From: an uncultured Clostridiaceae bacterium
GTDB taxonomy: Bacteria > Bacillota > Clostridia > TANB77 > CAG-508
DNA length: 50,826 bases
Assembly (NCBI GenBank): GCA_949927585.1
Contig: CATLFA010000010.1
Coordinates: forward strand, 1-50,826
Direction: 5' to 3'
In this document: one piece after another, positions 18,836-28,375 of the stretch
How positions within the stretch are numbered: position 1 is the first letter of the stretch
How the letters are laid out: every line of letters starts with the position of its first letter
The notes under the pieces: model-generated
What the model saw: the letters and a program-made list of their open reading frames with translations, nothing else
Told to the model about the DNA's origin: nothing
Databases searched by the model: none
Position numbers and translations under genes: made by a program

Positions 18836-19438
18836 TTATAGTTCGTCTATTTTAAATGATAAGTACCCTTCATATAAATAACTGTTATCTATACCTTTCA
18901 TATATACTTCTCTATCATTTATTTTATCTGTCAAACTTTGCTTTAATAGCTCTTTAATTTCCGTATCTTTTATTGGGCTACGTTCCATTGCTAGTAAGTA
19001 ATCTGTTTTATCTACTTTACTCCAATCAACTACTAGGTTTAATTCTTTTTTTAAAATTAAATCAAGCCATATTCTTGTACTTCTTCCATTTCCTTCTCTA
19101 AATGGATGTGCTATATTCATTTCAACATATTTTTCTATTATTTCTTCATATGTTGATTGTGACATTTTTTCAATGTTTTTAATTGCTTCTTCAAGATAAG
19201 CAAGAGGTACAAATCTAAAATTTCCTTTTGCTATATTTACTTTTCTTAAATTTTCTGCGAATTCATATATTTCACCAAATAAGTATTTATGAATTTTTCT
19301 TAAAGTTTCAAATCTTCCTGATTCTAGTGTGTCTAAGTATCCTGTTTAAAACATTTTCTTTGCAGATATTTTACTAATTCTTTCTTCTTTTGCTAATTCT
19401 GCTTGGTCAGTAATATTTAATTTATTTTCTAAAATCAT
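18836..19438 (-). pseudogene. Fic family protein with internal stop
   Basis: A Fic domain AMPylator-type protein. The complete core NIAHPFREGNGRSTRIWLDL (HPFxxGNGR) is intact. The gene reads from ATG 19438 (GAGGAG upstream) but meets TAA at 19346-19348, in AKKMF-stop-TGYLD. Relatives have Glu there (LFETGYLD), so a single GAA-to-TAA change explains it. Beyond the stop the frame is clean for 168 codons, with an internal ATG at 19165. Restart there would give a protein lacking the N-terminal helices. Either a very young pseudogene or a truncated product. Confidence 0.88.
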
Positions 19439-19459
19439 TTTTATCTCCTCAACAATATA

Positions 19460-20947
19460 TTAGTTAAGTGGTTTCATTGTTGGGAATAGTAGTACGTCTC
19501 TTATTGATGCTGAGTCTGTTAGTAGCATTACTAATCTATCTATTCCTATTCCTAAACCTCCTGTTGGTGGCATTCCATATTCTAGGGCATTTATGAAGTC
19601 TTCATCCATCATGTTTGCTTCTTCGTCTCCTGCTTCTCTTGCTTGTACTTGTTTTTTGAATCTTTCGTATTGGTCTATTGGGTCGTTTAATTCTGAGTAG
19701 GCATTTCCATATTCTCTTGTTCCTATAAATATTTCGAAACGTTCTGTTAGGCGTGGGTCTGATGGTTTTCTTTTTGTTAGTGGTGATACTTCTACTGGGT
19801 AGTCATATATGAATGTTGGTTGTATTAGCGTTTCTTCTACTTTTGCTTCAAATATTTGATTTATTATTTCTCCTCTTGTTAGTTTTAACTCGTCTATTTC
19901 TACTTTTAGTTCTTTTGCTGCTTTTAGTGCTTCTTCGTCTGTTTCTATTTTACTAAAATCTACTCCTGTTACTTCTTTTATAGAATCTATCATTGATATT
20001 CTTTTCCATGATGGTGTTAGGTCAATTTCTGTTCCTTGATATGTTATTTTTGTTGTCCCTAATACTTTTAATGCTACTTTTGATATTATTTCTTCTGTTA
20101 TATCCATCATGTCGTTGTAGTCTTCATATGCTGAGTATAATTCTATATTTGTGAATTCTGGATTGTGTTTTATATCCATTCCTTCGTTTCTGAACATTCT
20201 TCCCATTTCATATACTTTGTCAAATCCTCCTACTATTAACCTTTTTAGGTATAGTTCGTTTGCTATTCTTAGGTACATGTCCATATCTAATGTGTTATGA
20301 TGTGTTATGAATGGGCGTGCTGCTGCTCCACCTGCTATTGTATTTAATATTGGTGTTTCTACTTCTAAGTATCCTTTTTCATTTAATATGTTTTTTACTT
20401 CCCTAAGAATTTGTATTCTTTTTAGGAAGGTATCTTTTACTTCTGGGTTTACTATTAAATCTACATATCTTTGACGATATCTTAGGTCTGTATCTTTTAG
20501 TCCATGATATTTTTCTGGTAATGGTCTTAATGATTTTGAAAGTAGAGTTACTTCTTTAGCATGTATTGATACTTCTCCTGTTCTTGTTTTGAATACAAAA
20601 CCTGTTATTCCTATAATATCTCCTATATCGTCTTCTTTGAATTGTTTGTAACTTTCTTCTCCTAATTCATTTATACTTACATAACTTTGTATTTTTCCTT
20701 CTCCATCTTGAATGTGGCAAAATGATGCTTTTCCCATTATTCTTTTTCCCATTATTCTTCCCGCAACGGTTACATCTTTTCCTTCTAATTCATCATAGTT
20801 TTCCACAATTTGTTTACTTGTGTGTGTTCTATTAAATTTTGTTATTTCAAAAGGGTCTTTTCCCTCTGATTTTAGTTTTGCTAATTTATCTCTTCTTATT
20901 TGCAATAATTGGTTTAAATCTACTTCTGGTTCTTGGTTGTTTTCCAT
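19460..20947 (-). CDS. lysS: Lysyl-tRNA synthetase, class II
   Basis: 495 residues. The N-terminal OB fold for anticodon binding (about 50-150, [19 protein letters not shown]) is followed by the class II core: motif 2 in [20 protein letters not shown] and motif 3 in [18 protein letters not shown]. The ribosome site is AAGGAGAG. It has its own promoter; no T-box is seen in the short leader. It ends 21 nt before the fic start codon, so fic may be cotranscribed. Confidence 0.98.
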   Translation of the reverse strand: MENNQEPEVDLNQLLQIRRDKLAKLKSEGKDPFEITKFNRTHTSKQIVENYDELEGKDVTVAGRIMGKRIMGKASFCHIQDGEGKIQSYVSINELGEESYKQFKEDDIGDIIGITGFVFKTRTGEVSIHAKEVTLLSKSLRPLPEKYHGLKDTDLRYRQRYVDLIVNPEVKDTFLKRIQILREVKNILNEKGYLEVETPILNTIAGGAAARPFITHHNTLDMDMYLRIANELYLKRLIVGGFDKVYEMGRMFRNEGMDIKHNPEFTNIELYSAYEDYNDMMDITEEIISKVALKVLGTTKITYQGTEIDLTPSWKRISMIDSIKEVTGVDFSKIETDEEALKAAKELKVEIDELKLTRGEIINQIFEAKVEETLIQPTFIYDYPVEVSPLTKRKPSDPRLTERFEIFIGTREYGNAYSELNDPIDQYERFKKQVQAREAGDEEANMMDEDFINALEYGMPPTGGLGIGIDRLVMLLTDSASIRDVLLFPTMKPLN

Positions 20948-20988
20948 TCTTAATCTCTCCTTACTTTTTCTTAAAATTATACGTTTAT

Positions 20989-21017
20989 ATTATATATTAA
21001 AATAGGATAAATGTAAA
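20989..21017 (-). promoter_or_regulatory. lysS promoter
   Basis: TTTACA (21012-21017), 17-bp spacer, TATAAT (20989-20994) on the minus strand. Confidence 0.75.
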
Positions 21018-21089
21018 CTGTTTCAAGTTATATTTTAAGAATGTTTTATATTTAAATAATAAAATATGTAAAGCATTTCTTATAAAAAC

Positions 21090-21118
21090 TTGATTATTTT
21101 ACATAACTGTGATATTAT
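21090..21118 (+). promoter_or_regulatory. Promoter of the gene at 21178
   Basis: TTGATT (21090-21095), 17-bp spacer ending in TGA, TATTAT (21113-21118), an extended -10 promoter divergent from lysS. Confidence 0.65.
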
Positions 21119-21177
21119 ATTAAAAGTTTTATTGGTAATGTAACCTAAAATATAATTATATTAAAGGGGGATATTTT

Positions 21178-21573
21178 ATGTGTAAACTATTAATTGATAA
21201 TATTTCTCGGTCTGAAGAACTCTGTAATGAATTAGCAATAATAGAAAAGAAAAAAAGAGAATTAAAAACAGAGTTAGAAAAATTACAAGAAAATTGTGAG
21301 CATAATATTATTATAGTTGCAAGAGTCAATCCTGGATATGAGGTTTGGTCTAAATGCCTATTTTGTGGAAAGTACTATAATGTTCCACATGAACTTCGAG
21401 AAATTCCTAATCATATTGTTTTAGATGCTTATAATTATAAAAGATTTAAATGTTTTTATTCAGATGAAGAGATTTATAGTATTATAACTAACAAAGCAAA
21501 AGAATATCTGTCAGAGAATCCAAATATGCAATCTAAACAACTAGCTCAAAAATTGGAAAATTTTTTTAATTAA
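21178..21573 (+). CDS. Unknown protein with Cys pair
   Basis: 131 residues, not recognised. An N-terminal coiled coil (about 12-42, ELAIIEKKKRELKTELEKLQ) leads to Cys/His residues that could bind zinc (NCEHNII and WSKCLFCGKYY), followed by a helical tail. The ribosome site is AAAGGGGG. It is one of only three genes in the window that use CGG in frame (codon 12, in ISRSEEL, CGG followed by T). Reading +1 there would stop after eight more codons. It stands alone between lysS and recN with its own promoter and terminator. Confidence 0.82.
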   Translation: MCKLLIDNISRSEELCNELAIIEKKKRELKTELEKLQENCEHNIIIVARVNPGYEVWSKCLFCGKYYNVPHELREIPNHIVLDAYNYKRFKCFYSDEEIYSIITNKAKEYLSENPNMQSKQLAQKLENFFN

Positions 21574-21574
21574 A

Positions 21575-21613
21575 ATAAATGTAGTGTTGGCCAATTGCTA
21601 ACACTACATTTAT
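21575..21613. terminator. Bidirectional terminator
   Basis: The arms ataaatgtagtgtt and aacactacatttat form a perfect stem, with T-rich sequence on both outsides. It is shared by the plus gene at 21178 and by recN. Confidence 0.88.
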
Positions 21614-21616
21614 CTT

Positions 21617-23246
21617 TTATTTCCAACATCTTAGCTCTTTTGCGTGTTCTAGTGCTATTTTTGTTAGTTCTCCGTTTGATATTCTTGCTATTTCTTCTAT
21701 TGTTTCTTGTTCTGTTAGTTTTTTTACTGTTGTTTTTGTTTTTTCGTTTTCTACTATTTTTGATATGTAGTAGTTGTGGTCTGCTTTTGCTGCTATATTT
21801 GCTAAGTGTGTTATTGCTAATAGTTGATGACTGTTTGCTATTTTTCTCATTTTTTCGCTTACGGCTTTTGCTGCTTTTCCACTTATTCCTGTATCTATTT
21901 CATCAAATATTAGTATTGGTACTTTGTCTACATTGGCTAGTACTGATTTTATTGCTAGCATTATTCTTGACATTTCTCCTCCTGATGCTATTTTTATTAG
22001 TGGTTTTTCTTCGTCTCCTATGTTTGTTTTTATTAAGAATTCTACATTATCTAGACCATTTCTATTAAATTCATTATTCTCATTAAATACTACTTTACTA
22101 TTAAATGTTGCATTTGACATCTCTAAATCTTTTAGTTCTATATTTATTTTTTCTGATAGTGTTTTTGATTTTTCTATTCTTATTTTGTTCATTTGATTAG
22201 CTAAAGTTGACATCTGTTTTTCTATTTCTTGAATTTCTTTTCTTAATTTAGTATTTCTCTCATCTACATTCTCAATTTCGTAAATTTCTTTTTCTAGGCT
22301 TTCTTTATATTTTATTATTTCTTCTATAGTGTTTCCGTATTTTCTTTTTAATGAAAATATTAAGTCTAATCTTGATTCTATTTGGTTTCTTTCTTCAGCA
22401 TCAAAGAAAATATCTGTATTCAGGCTTGATATATCTCTTGCAAGCTCTTGTATGTCATAATATATACTTTTTATTTGTGCTAGTTTTTCATTATATATAT
22501 TATCTATGTTTTCTATTTTTTCTAGGGCTTTTATTGATATATTTATACTGTCAATTGTTTGAATACTTAGTGCTTCATCTGCTATTTTTAAATTTTCTGT
22601 TATTTTTTCGGAGTTTAATATTATTTTTCTTTGTTCTTCTAATTTTTCATCTTCTCCTATTTTTAAGTTTGAAGCTTCTATTTCGTCATATTGATATTTT
22701 AATAAATCTAGTTTTCTTTGTCTTTCTTTTTCATCTCCATAATTATTTTTTAGTTCTTCTCTTATTTCATTGTATTTATTGTATAAAATTCTATATTTTT
22801 CTTTTAATTCACTAATTTCTTTTCCTATAAAACTATCTAGATAGCCTATATGTGAACTTTTTTCTAGTATTGTTTGGTTATCATTTTGCCCATGTATATC
22901 TATTATATTTTTCATGAATTCTTTTAATTCATTTACAGTAACTAACCTTCCATTTATTTTACATGAGTTTCTACCGTTTGAATATATCTCTCTTGAAACT
23001 ATTATATTACCTTCTATTGAATTTTCATTTTCTGGCAAGTATATACATACTTCTATATATGAGTGATCTTCTCCTTTTCTTATCATTTCTTTTGAAAATC
23101 TGCCTCCTGATATTATTCCGAAGTGAATCTATTATTAATGTTTTTCCTGCTCCTGTTTCACCTGTTAAAACGTTAAAACCTTGGTTTAAATCTATACTTA
23201 AATCATCTATTATTCCTATGTTTTTTATATTTATTGTTGAAATCAT
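21617..23246 (-). CDS. recN: DNA repair ATPase RecN, +1 frameshifted
   Basis: An SMC-like double-strand-break repair ATPase. Walker A is in LTGETGAGKTLIIDSL near the start, long coiled coils fill the middle, the signature region is IKIASGGEMSRIMLAIK, Walker B is VPILIFDEIDTGISG, and the His switch is LLAITHLANIAA. The zero frame is lost at CGG (complement of ccg at 23118-23120) right after IIDSL. Dropping the C gives GIISGGRFSKEMIRKG and joins the two frames. 1630 nt is 543 codons plus one base, 542 residues, slightly short for RecN. A perfect ribosome site AAGGAGG precedes ATG 23246. Confidence 0.93.
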
Positions 23247-23362
23247 AAAATACCTCCTTAATATTTTTTGCCCATTAAAAATTACAGGTAATAATAATAC
23301 TCTTTATATTTATCTTATATGCAACTTTTATTTATTATTGTTTAAACATTCTTACTATAAAA

Positions 23363-23394
23363 ACCTTTATACAAAACATTGTTTGTATAAAGGT
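23363..23394. promoter_or_regulatory. Hairpin at the recN transcription start
   Basis: The arms acctttataca and tgtataaaggt (13 bp with flanks) begin immediately downstream of the recN -10 box and are followed by TTTTTAT on the minus strand. It could be an operator, an early terminator/attenuator or a 5' stabiliser. Confidence 0.55.
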
Positions 23395-23423
23395 ATTATA
23401 TATATGAACTTTTGTTTTGTCAA
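23395..23423 (-). promoter_or_regulatory. recN promoter
   Basis: TTGACA (23418-23423), 17-bp spacer, TATAAT (23395-23400) on the minus strand, a full-consensus promoter. Such a strong promoter for an SOS gene implies a repressor; the hairpin directly behind it and the shared block AAACAAAAGTT (also in the lexA palindrome) are candidates. Confidence 0.85.
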
Positions 23424-23605
23424 TAATTTTATGAAATTTTGTTCGTTTTTCTTAAATAATTTATATTTGTTTCCTATACTAAACTTTTGCGTACCTGGGA
23501 ACTTCATTATTAATGATGATATATATTGAATATATGCATATGGTTTTGGTATTAACGTAAATCCTTTTTTATTTTTTCGTATTTTATTTAAGGATAAGAA
23601 TTAAT
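23402..23605 (-). pseudogene. Coding remnant, possibly four-helix-bundle type
   Basis: An open minus-strand frame without a proper start reads PKPYAYIQYISSLIMKFPG then TQKFSIGNKYK. The pattern MKFP..QKFSIGNK recalls the helix pair of the Avd/four-helix-bundle family linked to retroelements. It runs into the recN promoter and has no ribosome site. This is a weak resemblance. A palindrome aaggataa...ttatcctt (about 23591-23614) follows the pilin-like gene. Confidence 0.25.
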
Positions 23606-23646
23606 TTTTATCCTTATTATATTTTTATACATAGATTCGTAAGTTA

Positions 23647-24126
23647 TTAACAAACTATAATAAATACATCCCCTTTAACATTGAGCTCTACTGAAGGTAA
23701 AGTAAATCCTATTGGTATTGGTACACTTTTTCCTTCCCCTATACTTACTGCATATACTGTAGATACCTTTTTTGATGATACTACTTCTTCTCCTGTTTGT
23801 GTTGATACATATGCTGGTATACTACTTTCCCTTTTATTTGGTGTTTTTACTATTGTTCCTTCTTCTGTTTCAGGTGTATTTTCTGGTAATTCTCCTAATA
23901 AACCTAATTCTTTATATAATTCTTTTAATTGTTCTTCTTCTGAAGTTTGAGCATTTATATATTTTTCTCTATTAAATATTCCATTTTCTCCTAAACTTAA
24001 ATTTATTCCTATTCCTGCTAATATTATTAATACTATTATTGTTATTATTAGGGATATTAATGTTATTCCTTTAGTTTCTATATATTTGTACTCTTCACTA
24101 TTTACTTTTTGCTTTTTGCTTTTCAT
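23647..24126 (-). CDS. Type IV pilin-like (pseudopilin) protein
   Basis: 159 residues. A short basic leader ends in ETKG, then a prepilin helix ITLISLIITIIVLIILAGIG, with Ser at mature position 5 instead of the usual Glu. The outer part is Glu/Pro-rich and ends in a hydrophobic GDVFIIVC. The prepilin peptidase at 45027 in this window is the likely processing enzyme. No pilus assembly genes are adjacent, so this is a solitary pseudopilin. The ribosome site is AAGGAGAG. Confidence 0.85.
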   Translation of the reverse strand: MKSKKQKVNSEEYKYIETKGITLISLIITIIVLIILAGIGINLSLGENGIFNREKYINAQTSEEEQLKELYKELGLLGELPENTPETEEGTIVKTPNKRESSIPAYVSTQTGEEVVSSKKVSTVYAVSIGEGKSVPIPIGFTLPSVELNVKGDVFIIVC

Positions 24127-24167
24127 TTGTTCTTCTCTCCTTATTTTTTTGGATGTTTTCTTAGTAT

Positions 24168-24196
24168 ATTATATATTTTTAACCTTTTAATTACAA
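24168..24196 (-). promoter_or_regulatory. Promoter of the pilin-like gene
   Basis: TTGTAA (24191-24196), 17-bp spacer, TATAAT (24168-24173) on the minus strand. Confidence 0.7.
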
Positions 24197-24257
24197 TAAA
24201 TTATATTAATTAATATAATTTAAACATAATTTAATTTCCATTTTTATATGTTTTTTG

Positions 24258-24297
24258 CAAAAATAAAAAGCCTAAGTTTTACTTGGCTTCTTATTTT
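24258..24297 (-). terminator. Terminator of the ribosomal superoperon
   Basis: On the minus strand AAGAAGCCAAGT, a short loop, ACTTAGGCTTTTT, then TATTTTT. The stem has one mismatch. It lies just after rplQ. Confidence 0.8.
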
Positions 24298-24308
24298 TGT
24301 TATTTTTA

Positions 24309-24833
24309 TTAAACTAATTCTAATATAACAACTTCTGCTGCGTCACCTTTACGTGGTCCTTTTTTGATGATTCTTGTATATCCACCAACTCTTGCTTCAT
24401 ATTTTGGTGCTATTTCATTAAATAATTTTGATGGTAAGTCTATATTATTTCCTTTTTCATCTTTTACTTTATTTAACATTTTCATCATTTTTCTTCTAGC
24501 ATTTAATCTTGTTGGCATATCTTTTTGTCTTTTTTCAGTAGTTTCTTCTTTTACTACTCTTAAATATTCTTTTCCATTTTTGCTTTTTACTAATTCTGTT
24601 ACTTTATTTCCTTTGCTATCTAATTTTGCTTTTATAACTTTTGCATCTACTGTTTCAAAGTTATCTTTTTCTTTTACAGCAAGAGAAATTATACTATCTG
24701 CCATTGCTTTTAGTTCTTTAGCTCTAGCTTCTGTTGTTTCTATCTTTTCATGCCAGATTAAATCTGTTAATCCTGATTTTAACATGGCTAAACGAATATC
24801 TGTTGTTCTACCTAATTTTCTATTAGTTGCCAC
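24309..24833 (-). CDS. rplQ: Ribosomal protein L17 (long form)
   Basis: Large-subunit protein at the exit-tunnel side; last gene of the superoperon. It opens with [15 protein letters not shown], continues with [12 protein letters not shown], and ends [19 protein letters not shown] and [12 protein letters not shown] as usual. At 174 residues it exceeds the usual 115-130, because about 50 lysine-rich residues ([19 protein letters not shown] through [11 protein letters not shown]) are inserted in the middle. Confidence 0.96.
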   Translation of the reverse strand: MATNRKLGRTTDIRLAMLKSGLTDLIWHEKIETTEARAKELKAMADSIISLAVKEKDNFETVDAKVIKAKLDSKGNKVTELVKSKNGKEYLRVVKEETTEKRQKDMPTRLNARRKMMKMLNKVKDEKGNNIDLPSKLFNEIAPKYEARVGGYTRIIKKGPRKGDAAEVVILELV

Positions 24834-24872
24834 TTGTTTCTCCTCCTTCTCTATCTTGTTTGAGTTCCTGAC

Positions 24873-24921
24873 TGGGACACATCTTTTCCTATTGTCATTA
24901 CTTCCATTACAAGATATGTCC
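24873..24921. repeat. GGGACA-TIR element 1 (rpoA-rplQ spacer)
   Basis: It begins gggacacatctt and ends aagatatgtcc, arms that are inverted copies of each other. It is the same design as the elements at 32090, 32779, 33275, 36257 and 36698. Confidence 0.8.
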
Positions 24922-24950
24922 TACGCGTGATATTTCTATTATTAAATAAT

Positions 24951-25898
24951 TTAGTCTTCTTCTTTAGCAAAGTCTAATCCTAGTGAGTGTAGTTTTGCTA
25001 CTACTTCGTCTAGTGATTTCTTTCCTAAATTTCTAACCTTCATCATTTCTGATTCTGTCATTTTTGCTATATCTTCAACAGTTGAAATATTTGCTCTTTT
25101 TAAGCAGTTGAATGATCTTACAGATAATTCTAAGTCTTCTATTGACATTTCAAGAACTTTTTCTTTCTTGTTTTCTTCTTTTTCAATCATTACTTGTGTA
25201 TTTTTTGCTGTTTCTGATAAATCTATAAATAATTCTAAATGTCCTGTCATAACTTTTGCTGCTAAACTTAATGCTTCATATGGCGCTAATCCACCATCTG
25301 TCCATAATTCTATTGTTAATTTGTCATAGTCTATATTTTGACCAACTCTAGTATTTTCTACTGAGTAATTTACTTTTTTTACTGGTGTATATATAGAATC
25401 TATTGGTAATACGTTTAGAGGCATATTATCTTTTTTATTTTTTTCTGCTGAATTATAACCTCTTCCCATTTCAGCTGTCATTTCTATTTGAAGATGTGCA
25501 CCTTCTGAAAGTGTTGCTATATGTAATTCTGGATTTAGTACTTCTACTGAGCTATCTGTAATGATATCTCCTGCTTTTACTTCTCCTTCACCTTTTACAT
25601 CTATTCTTATAACTTTTTCTTCATTTTCATGAAGTTTTAGTCTTACCATTTTTAAATTAACAATAATTTCTGGTACGTCTTCTACAACATTTGGTATTGT
25701 AGAAAATTCGTGAACTACACCTTCTATTTTAACGCTTGTTATTGCTGCTCCTGGTAATGAAGAAAGTAATATTCTTCTTAATGAATTACCTATTGTAACA
25801 CCATAACCACGTTCTAATGGTTCACATACGAATTTAGCATAATTTGTTTCATTATCTATTTCTAAGCATTTAATATTTGGCTTTTCAAATTCTATCAT
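24951..25898 (-). CDS. rpoA: RNA polymerase alpha subunit
   Basis: 315 residues. The N-terminal domain for dimerisation and assembly ([19 protein letters not shown]), a linker, and the C-terminal domain that contacts UP elements and activators ([18 protein letters not shown] and [14 protein letters not shown]). It lies between rpsD and rplQ, the standard alpha operon order. Confidence 0.99.
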   Translation of the reverse strand: MIEFEKPNIKCLEIDNETNYAKFVCEPLERGYGVTIGNSLRRILLSSLPGAAITSVKIEGVVHEFSTIPNVVEDVPEIIVNLKMVRLKLHENEEKVIRIDVKGEGEVKAGDIITDSSVEVLNPELHIATLSEGAHLQIEMTAEMGRGYNSAEKNKKDNMPLNVLPIDSIYTPVKKVNYSVENTRVGQNIDYDKLTIELWTDGGLAPYEALSLAAKVMTGHLELFIDLSETAKNTQVMIEKEENKKEKVLEMSIEDLELSVRSFNCLKRANISTVEDIAKMTESEMMKVRNLGKKSLDEVVAKLHSLGLDFAKEED

Positions 25899-26010
25899 TT
25901 TTACCTCCTATTTTAGAAGTTTTAGCTTAGGTTAAATTTTCTACCCTTTTTATTTTACTTCTTAAAACATAATATATTAATTCTAAAGATTTTTAAAATC
26001 TTTTCAACTA

Positions 26011-26637
26011 TTATTTTGAGTAAAGCTCTACTATTAAATGTTCTTCTACTGGAAGGTCAACATCTTCTCTTGTTGCTAATCTTACTACTTTACCACTTAA
26101 AGTTTCTACATTTTTTTCTAGCCATTCTGGAACTGGTCTTGCTCCATTTTCTTCTACATTTAGTTTTATTGCTCCATTATCTTTTCTAATTTCTCTTACA
26201 GCTATTACATCTCCTGCTTTTACTAAATAAGATGGTATATCTACCTTGTGACCATTTACTTCAAATGCACCATGTACTATAAGCATTCTTGCTTGTGCTC
26301 TTGAAGATCCATATCCTAATCTATATACAACATTATCTAATCTACTTTCTAATATTTGTAGTAAAACTTCACCAGTTTTACCTTTTGTGTTAGAAGCCAT
26401 ATCAAAATATTTTCTGAATTGCTTTTCACTAACACCATAAAATGATTTTGTTTTTTGTTTTTCTCTTAATTGAGTACCATATTCTGAAAGTTTCTTTCTT
26501 TTTTGTCCATTTTGTCCTGGAGCATAGTTTCTTCTTGATATACTACATTTATCTGTATAACATCTTGAACCTTTTAAGAATAACTTTTGTCCTTCTCTAC
26601 GGCAAATACGGCATTGTTCATCTTTATATCTTGCCAT
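26011..26637 (-). CDS. rpsD: Ribosomal protein S4
   Basis: A primary 16S binder and, in many bacteria, the repressor of its operon. 208 residues with the zinc-binding C+ N-terminus ([15 protein letters not shown], then CYTDKC) and the S4 RNA-binding domain ([20 protein letters not shown]). GGAGG precedes the ATG. Confidence 0.99.
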   Translation of the reverse strand: MARYKDEQCRICRREGQKLFLKGSRCYTDKCSISRRNYAPGQNGQKRKKLSEYGTQLREKQKTKSFYGVSEKQFRKYFDMASNTKGKTGEVLLQILESRLDNVVYRLGYGSSRAQARMLIVHGAFEVNGHKVDIPSYLVKAGDVIAVREIRKDNGAIKLNVEENGARPVPEWLEKNVETLSGKVVRLATREDVDLPVEEHLIVELYSK

Positions 26638-26713
26638 TTGTATTTTCTCCTCCTTATCATTTATTTTTATTAAATGAGATATATTTTTATAATTCTTCTC
26701 TTATTTTGTTTTC

Positions 26714-26838
26714 GAAGTTGGAGATTGATTTTATAGGTTGGAAGTTGGCAATTGGTCTTTAAGGTAATTTCTTCAAAGTTTTACCCTATATTCCAACTTT
26801 TAACTTCTGATTTCCTATTTTAACTTCTAACTTCTAAT
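26714..26838. repeat. Inverted low-complexity repeat, rpsK-rpsD spacer
   Basis: gaagttgg and ggaagttgg units on the left face ccaacttttaacttc and aacttctaacttcta on the right, so the spacer can fold into a long imperfect hairpin. The same style recurs at 33942-34073. Confidence 0.6.
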
Positions 26839-26840
26839 TA

Positions 26841-27239
26841 TTATACTCTTCTTCTTTTTGGTGGTCTACATCCGTTGTGTGGGATTGGTGTAACGTCTTT
26901 GATGCTACTAATTTCTAATCCTGTTGCTTGTAATGAACGGATTGCAGCTTCACGACCTGAACCTGGTCCTTTAACAAATACTTCTACTGTTTTTAGTCCA
27001 TGTTCCATAGCTGCTTTTGCAGCTGTTTCTGCAGCTTCTCCTGCTGCAAATGGTGTACTTTTTCTTGAACCTTTGAATCCAAGTTCTCCAGCACTTGCCC
27101 AAGAAATTGCATTTCCTTGAACATCTGTTATTGTAACTATTGTATTATTAAAGCTAGAATGGATATGAGCCATACCTTTTTCGATATTTTTTCTATCTCT
27201 TCTTCTAGGTGTTGTTCTTTTTGTTACAGGTTTTGCCAT
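26841..27239 (-). CDS. rpsK: Ribosomal protein S11
   Basis: Small-subunit platform protein, 132 residues. [20 protein letters not shown] near the start, [14 protein letters not shown], and the C-terminal [18 protein letters not shown] are diagnostic. Alpha operon, between rpsM and rpsD. Confidence 0.99.
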   Translation of the reverse strand: MAKPVTKRTTPRRRDRKNIEKGMAHIHSSFNNTIVTITDVQGNAISWASAGELGFKGSRKSTPFAAGEAAETAAKAAMEHGLKTVEVFVKGPGSGREAAIRSLQATGLEISSIKDVTPIPHNGCRPPKRRRV

Positions 27240-27270
27240 TTTGTCTTTCCTCCTATTTTTTATTTTCTAT

Positions 27271-27639
27271 CTATTTTTTCTTGCTTTTGCTTACTAATTT
27301 TCTTGGACCTTTTCTTGTACGAGCATTAGTTTTTGTTCTTTGTCCTCTTACTGGTAAGTTTCTTCTATGTCTTAAACCTCTGTAGCATCCTATTTCCATT
27401 AATCTTTTAATGTTTAATGCTACTTCTCTACGTAAGTCACCTTCTACTGTGAAACCTTCCATAGCTTTTCTTATTGCTTGCTCTTGGTCTTCTGTTAAGT
27501 CTTTTACTCTAGTGTCTGGATTAACTCCAGCTTCTTTTAATATTTTTTGAGAACTAGCTAGTCCTATACCATATATGTAAGTTAGTCCTATTTCTACTCT
27601 TTTTTCTCTAGGTAAATCTACTCCTGCTATACGAGCCAT
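27271..27639 (-). CDS. rpsM: Ribosomal protein S13
   Basis: Small-subunit head protein contacting tRNA and L5, 122 residues from [19 protein letters not shown] to a basic tail, [19 protein letters not shown]. The frame opens 18 nt earlier, but ATG 27639 has GGAGGTG upstream and matches the family start. Confidence 0.99.
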   Translation of the reverse strand: MARIAGVDLPREKRVEIGLTYIYGIGLASSQKILKEAGVNPDTRVKDLTEDQEQAIRKAMEGFTVEGDLRREVALNIKRLMEIGCYRGLRHRRNLPVRGQRTKTNARTRKGPRKLVSKSKKK

Positions 27640-27685
27640 ATTTTTTAGCACCTCCATAAATAAATTCTAGTTTGTCTTTGATATT

Positions 27686-27730
27686 TAAAGGTGAAATGCA
27701 TTGGAAAAGGATCCAATCTTTAAATACCTT
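27686..27730. repeat. Two-part hairpin, rpmJ-rpsM spacer
   Basis: The outer arms tatttaaag and ctttaaata enclose inner arms attgg and ccaat. A second dyad, acacaaatct...agacttgtgt, follows at about 27749-27800. Nothing coding in 27640-27821. Confidence 0.55.
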
Positions 27731-27821
27731 TTAGACATGTATATAAACACAAATCTTCTTTATAAACTTTGTAGTTTACAGCCGCTTCAGACTTGTGTTG
27801 ATATCAAAATAAAGTTTTAAA

Positions 27822-27935
27822 TTATCCTTGTCTTTGTTTGTGTTTTGGGTTTTCGCATATTACCCTTATAACACCTTTTCTTTTAATTACTTTGCATTTG
27901 TCACATATTTTTTTTACTGATGGTCTTACTTTCAC
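27822..27935 (-). CDS. rpmJ: Ribosomal protein L36
   Basis: 37 residues, starting with [23 protein letters not shown], then [13 protein letters not shown]. The zinc ligands are the two Cys of ICDKC, the Cys of VICEN and the final His, so this is the zinc-binding form. A very strong ribosome site GGGGGGTG precedes the GTG. It sits between infA and rpmM-type rpsM as usual in Firmicutes. Confidence 0.97.
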   Translation of the reverse strand: MKVRPSVKKICDKCKVIKRKGVIRVICENPKHKQRQG

Positions 27936-27957
27936 TTTAATACACCCCCCATGATTA

Positions 27958-28040
27958 TTTAATGAATAGTGAATAATGAATAGTGAATAGTAAATAATTG
28001 GGTTGTATTATTGACTATTTTTTTCATTATTTATTCAAGT
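27958..28040. repeat. Short tandem/inverted repeats, infA-rpmJ spacer
   Basis: Units of gaatagt and gaataat are repeated in a row (about 27961-27995). A complementary actatt...attattta tract lies at 28013-28034. This is a low-complexity hairpin element, not coding. Confidence 0.5.
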
Positions 28041-28089
28041 TCTATTTTTTCAAAGAATGTTTGATTATTCTTTGTTCTGCATTCTTTTT

Positions 28090-28308
28090 CTATTTTGCTC
28101 TCCATGTAATTCTTCCACGTGTTAAGTCATATGGTGAAAGCTCTACTTTTACTTTATCTCCTGGTAATATTTTTATGTAGTTCATTCTTAACTTTCCAGA
28201 GATATGAGCTAATATTTGATGTCCATTTTCAAGTTCTACTTTGAAATTTGTGTTTGGAAGTGTTTCTACAACAGTTCCTTCTATTTCAATAACATCTTCT
28301 TTTGACAT
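28090..28308 (-). CDS. infA: Translation initiation factor IF-1
   Basis: 72 residues of the S1/OB fold: [37 protein letters not shown], and [16 protein letters not shown]. It occludes the ribosomal A site during initiation. AGGAGG precedes the ATG. Standard place between map and rpmJ. Confidence 0.99.
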   Translation of the reverse strand: MSKEDVIEIEGTVVETLPNTNFKVELENGHQILAHISGKLRMNYIKILPGDKVKVELSPYDLTRGRITWRAK

Positions 28309-28375
28309 TTTTTCCTCCTAATAATTCATTTATGTACAAAGTTGCACATAATAACGTATATAGTATATTATATTT

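Noticed and set aside
21595..22815. Long plus-strand frames rich in Leu, Phe and Tyr (also at 12660, 16819, 17272, 24364 and elsewhere)
   Set aside because: They are the reverse complement of AT-rich Lys/Glu/Ile coding sequence in real minus-strand genes; apparent membrane proteins here are artefacts of composition.
27958..28040. CRISPR array in the gaatagt repeats
   Set aside because: The units are 7-8 bp, directly adjacent and uneven, with no spacers; it is a low-complexity spacer. No CRISPR array is visible in the window.
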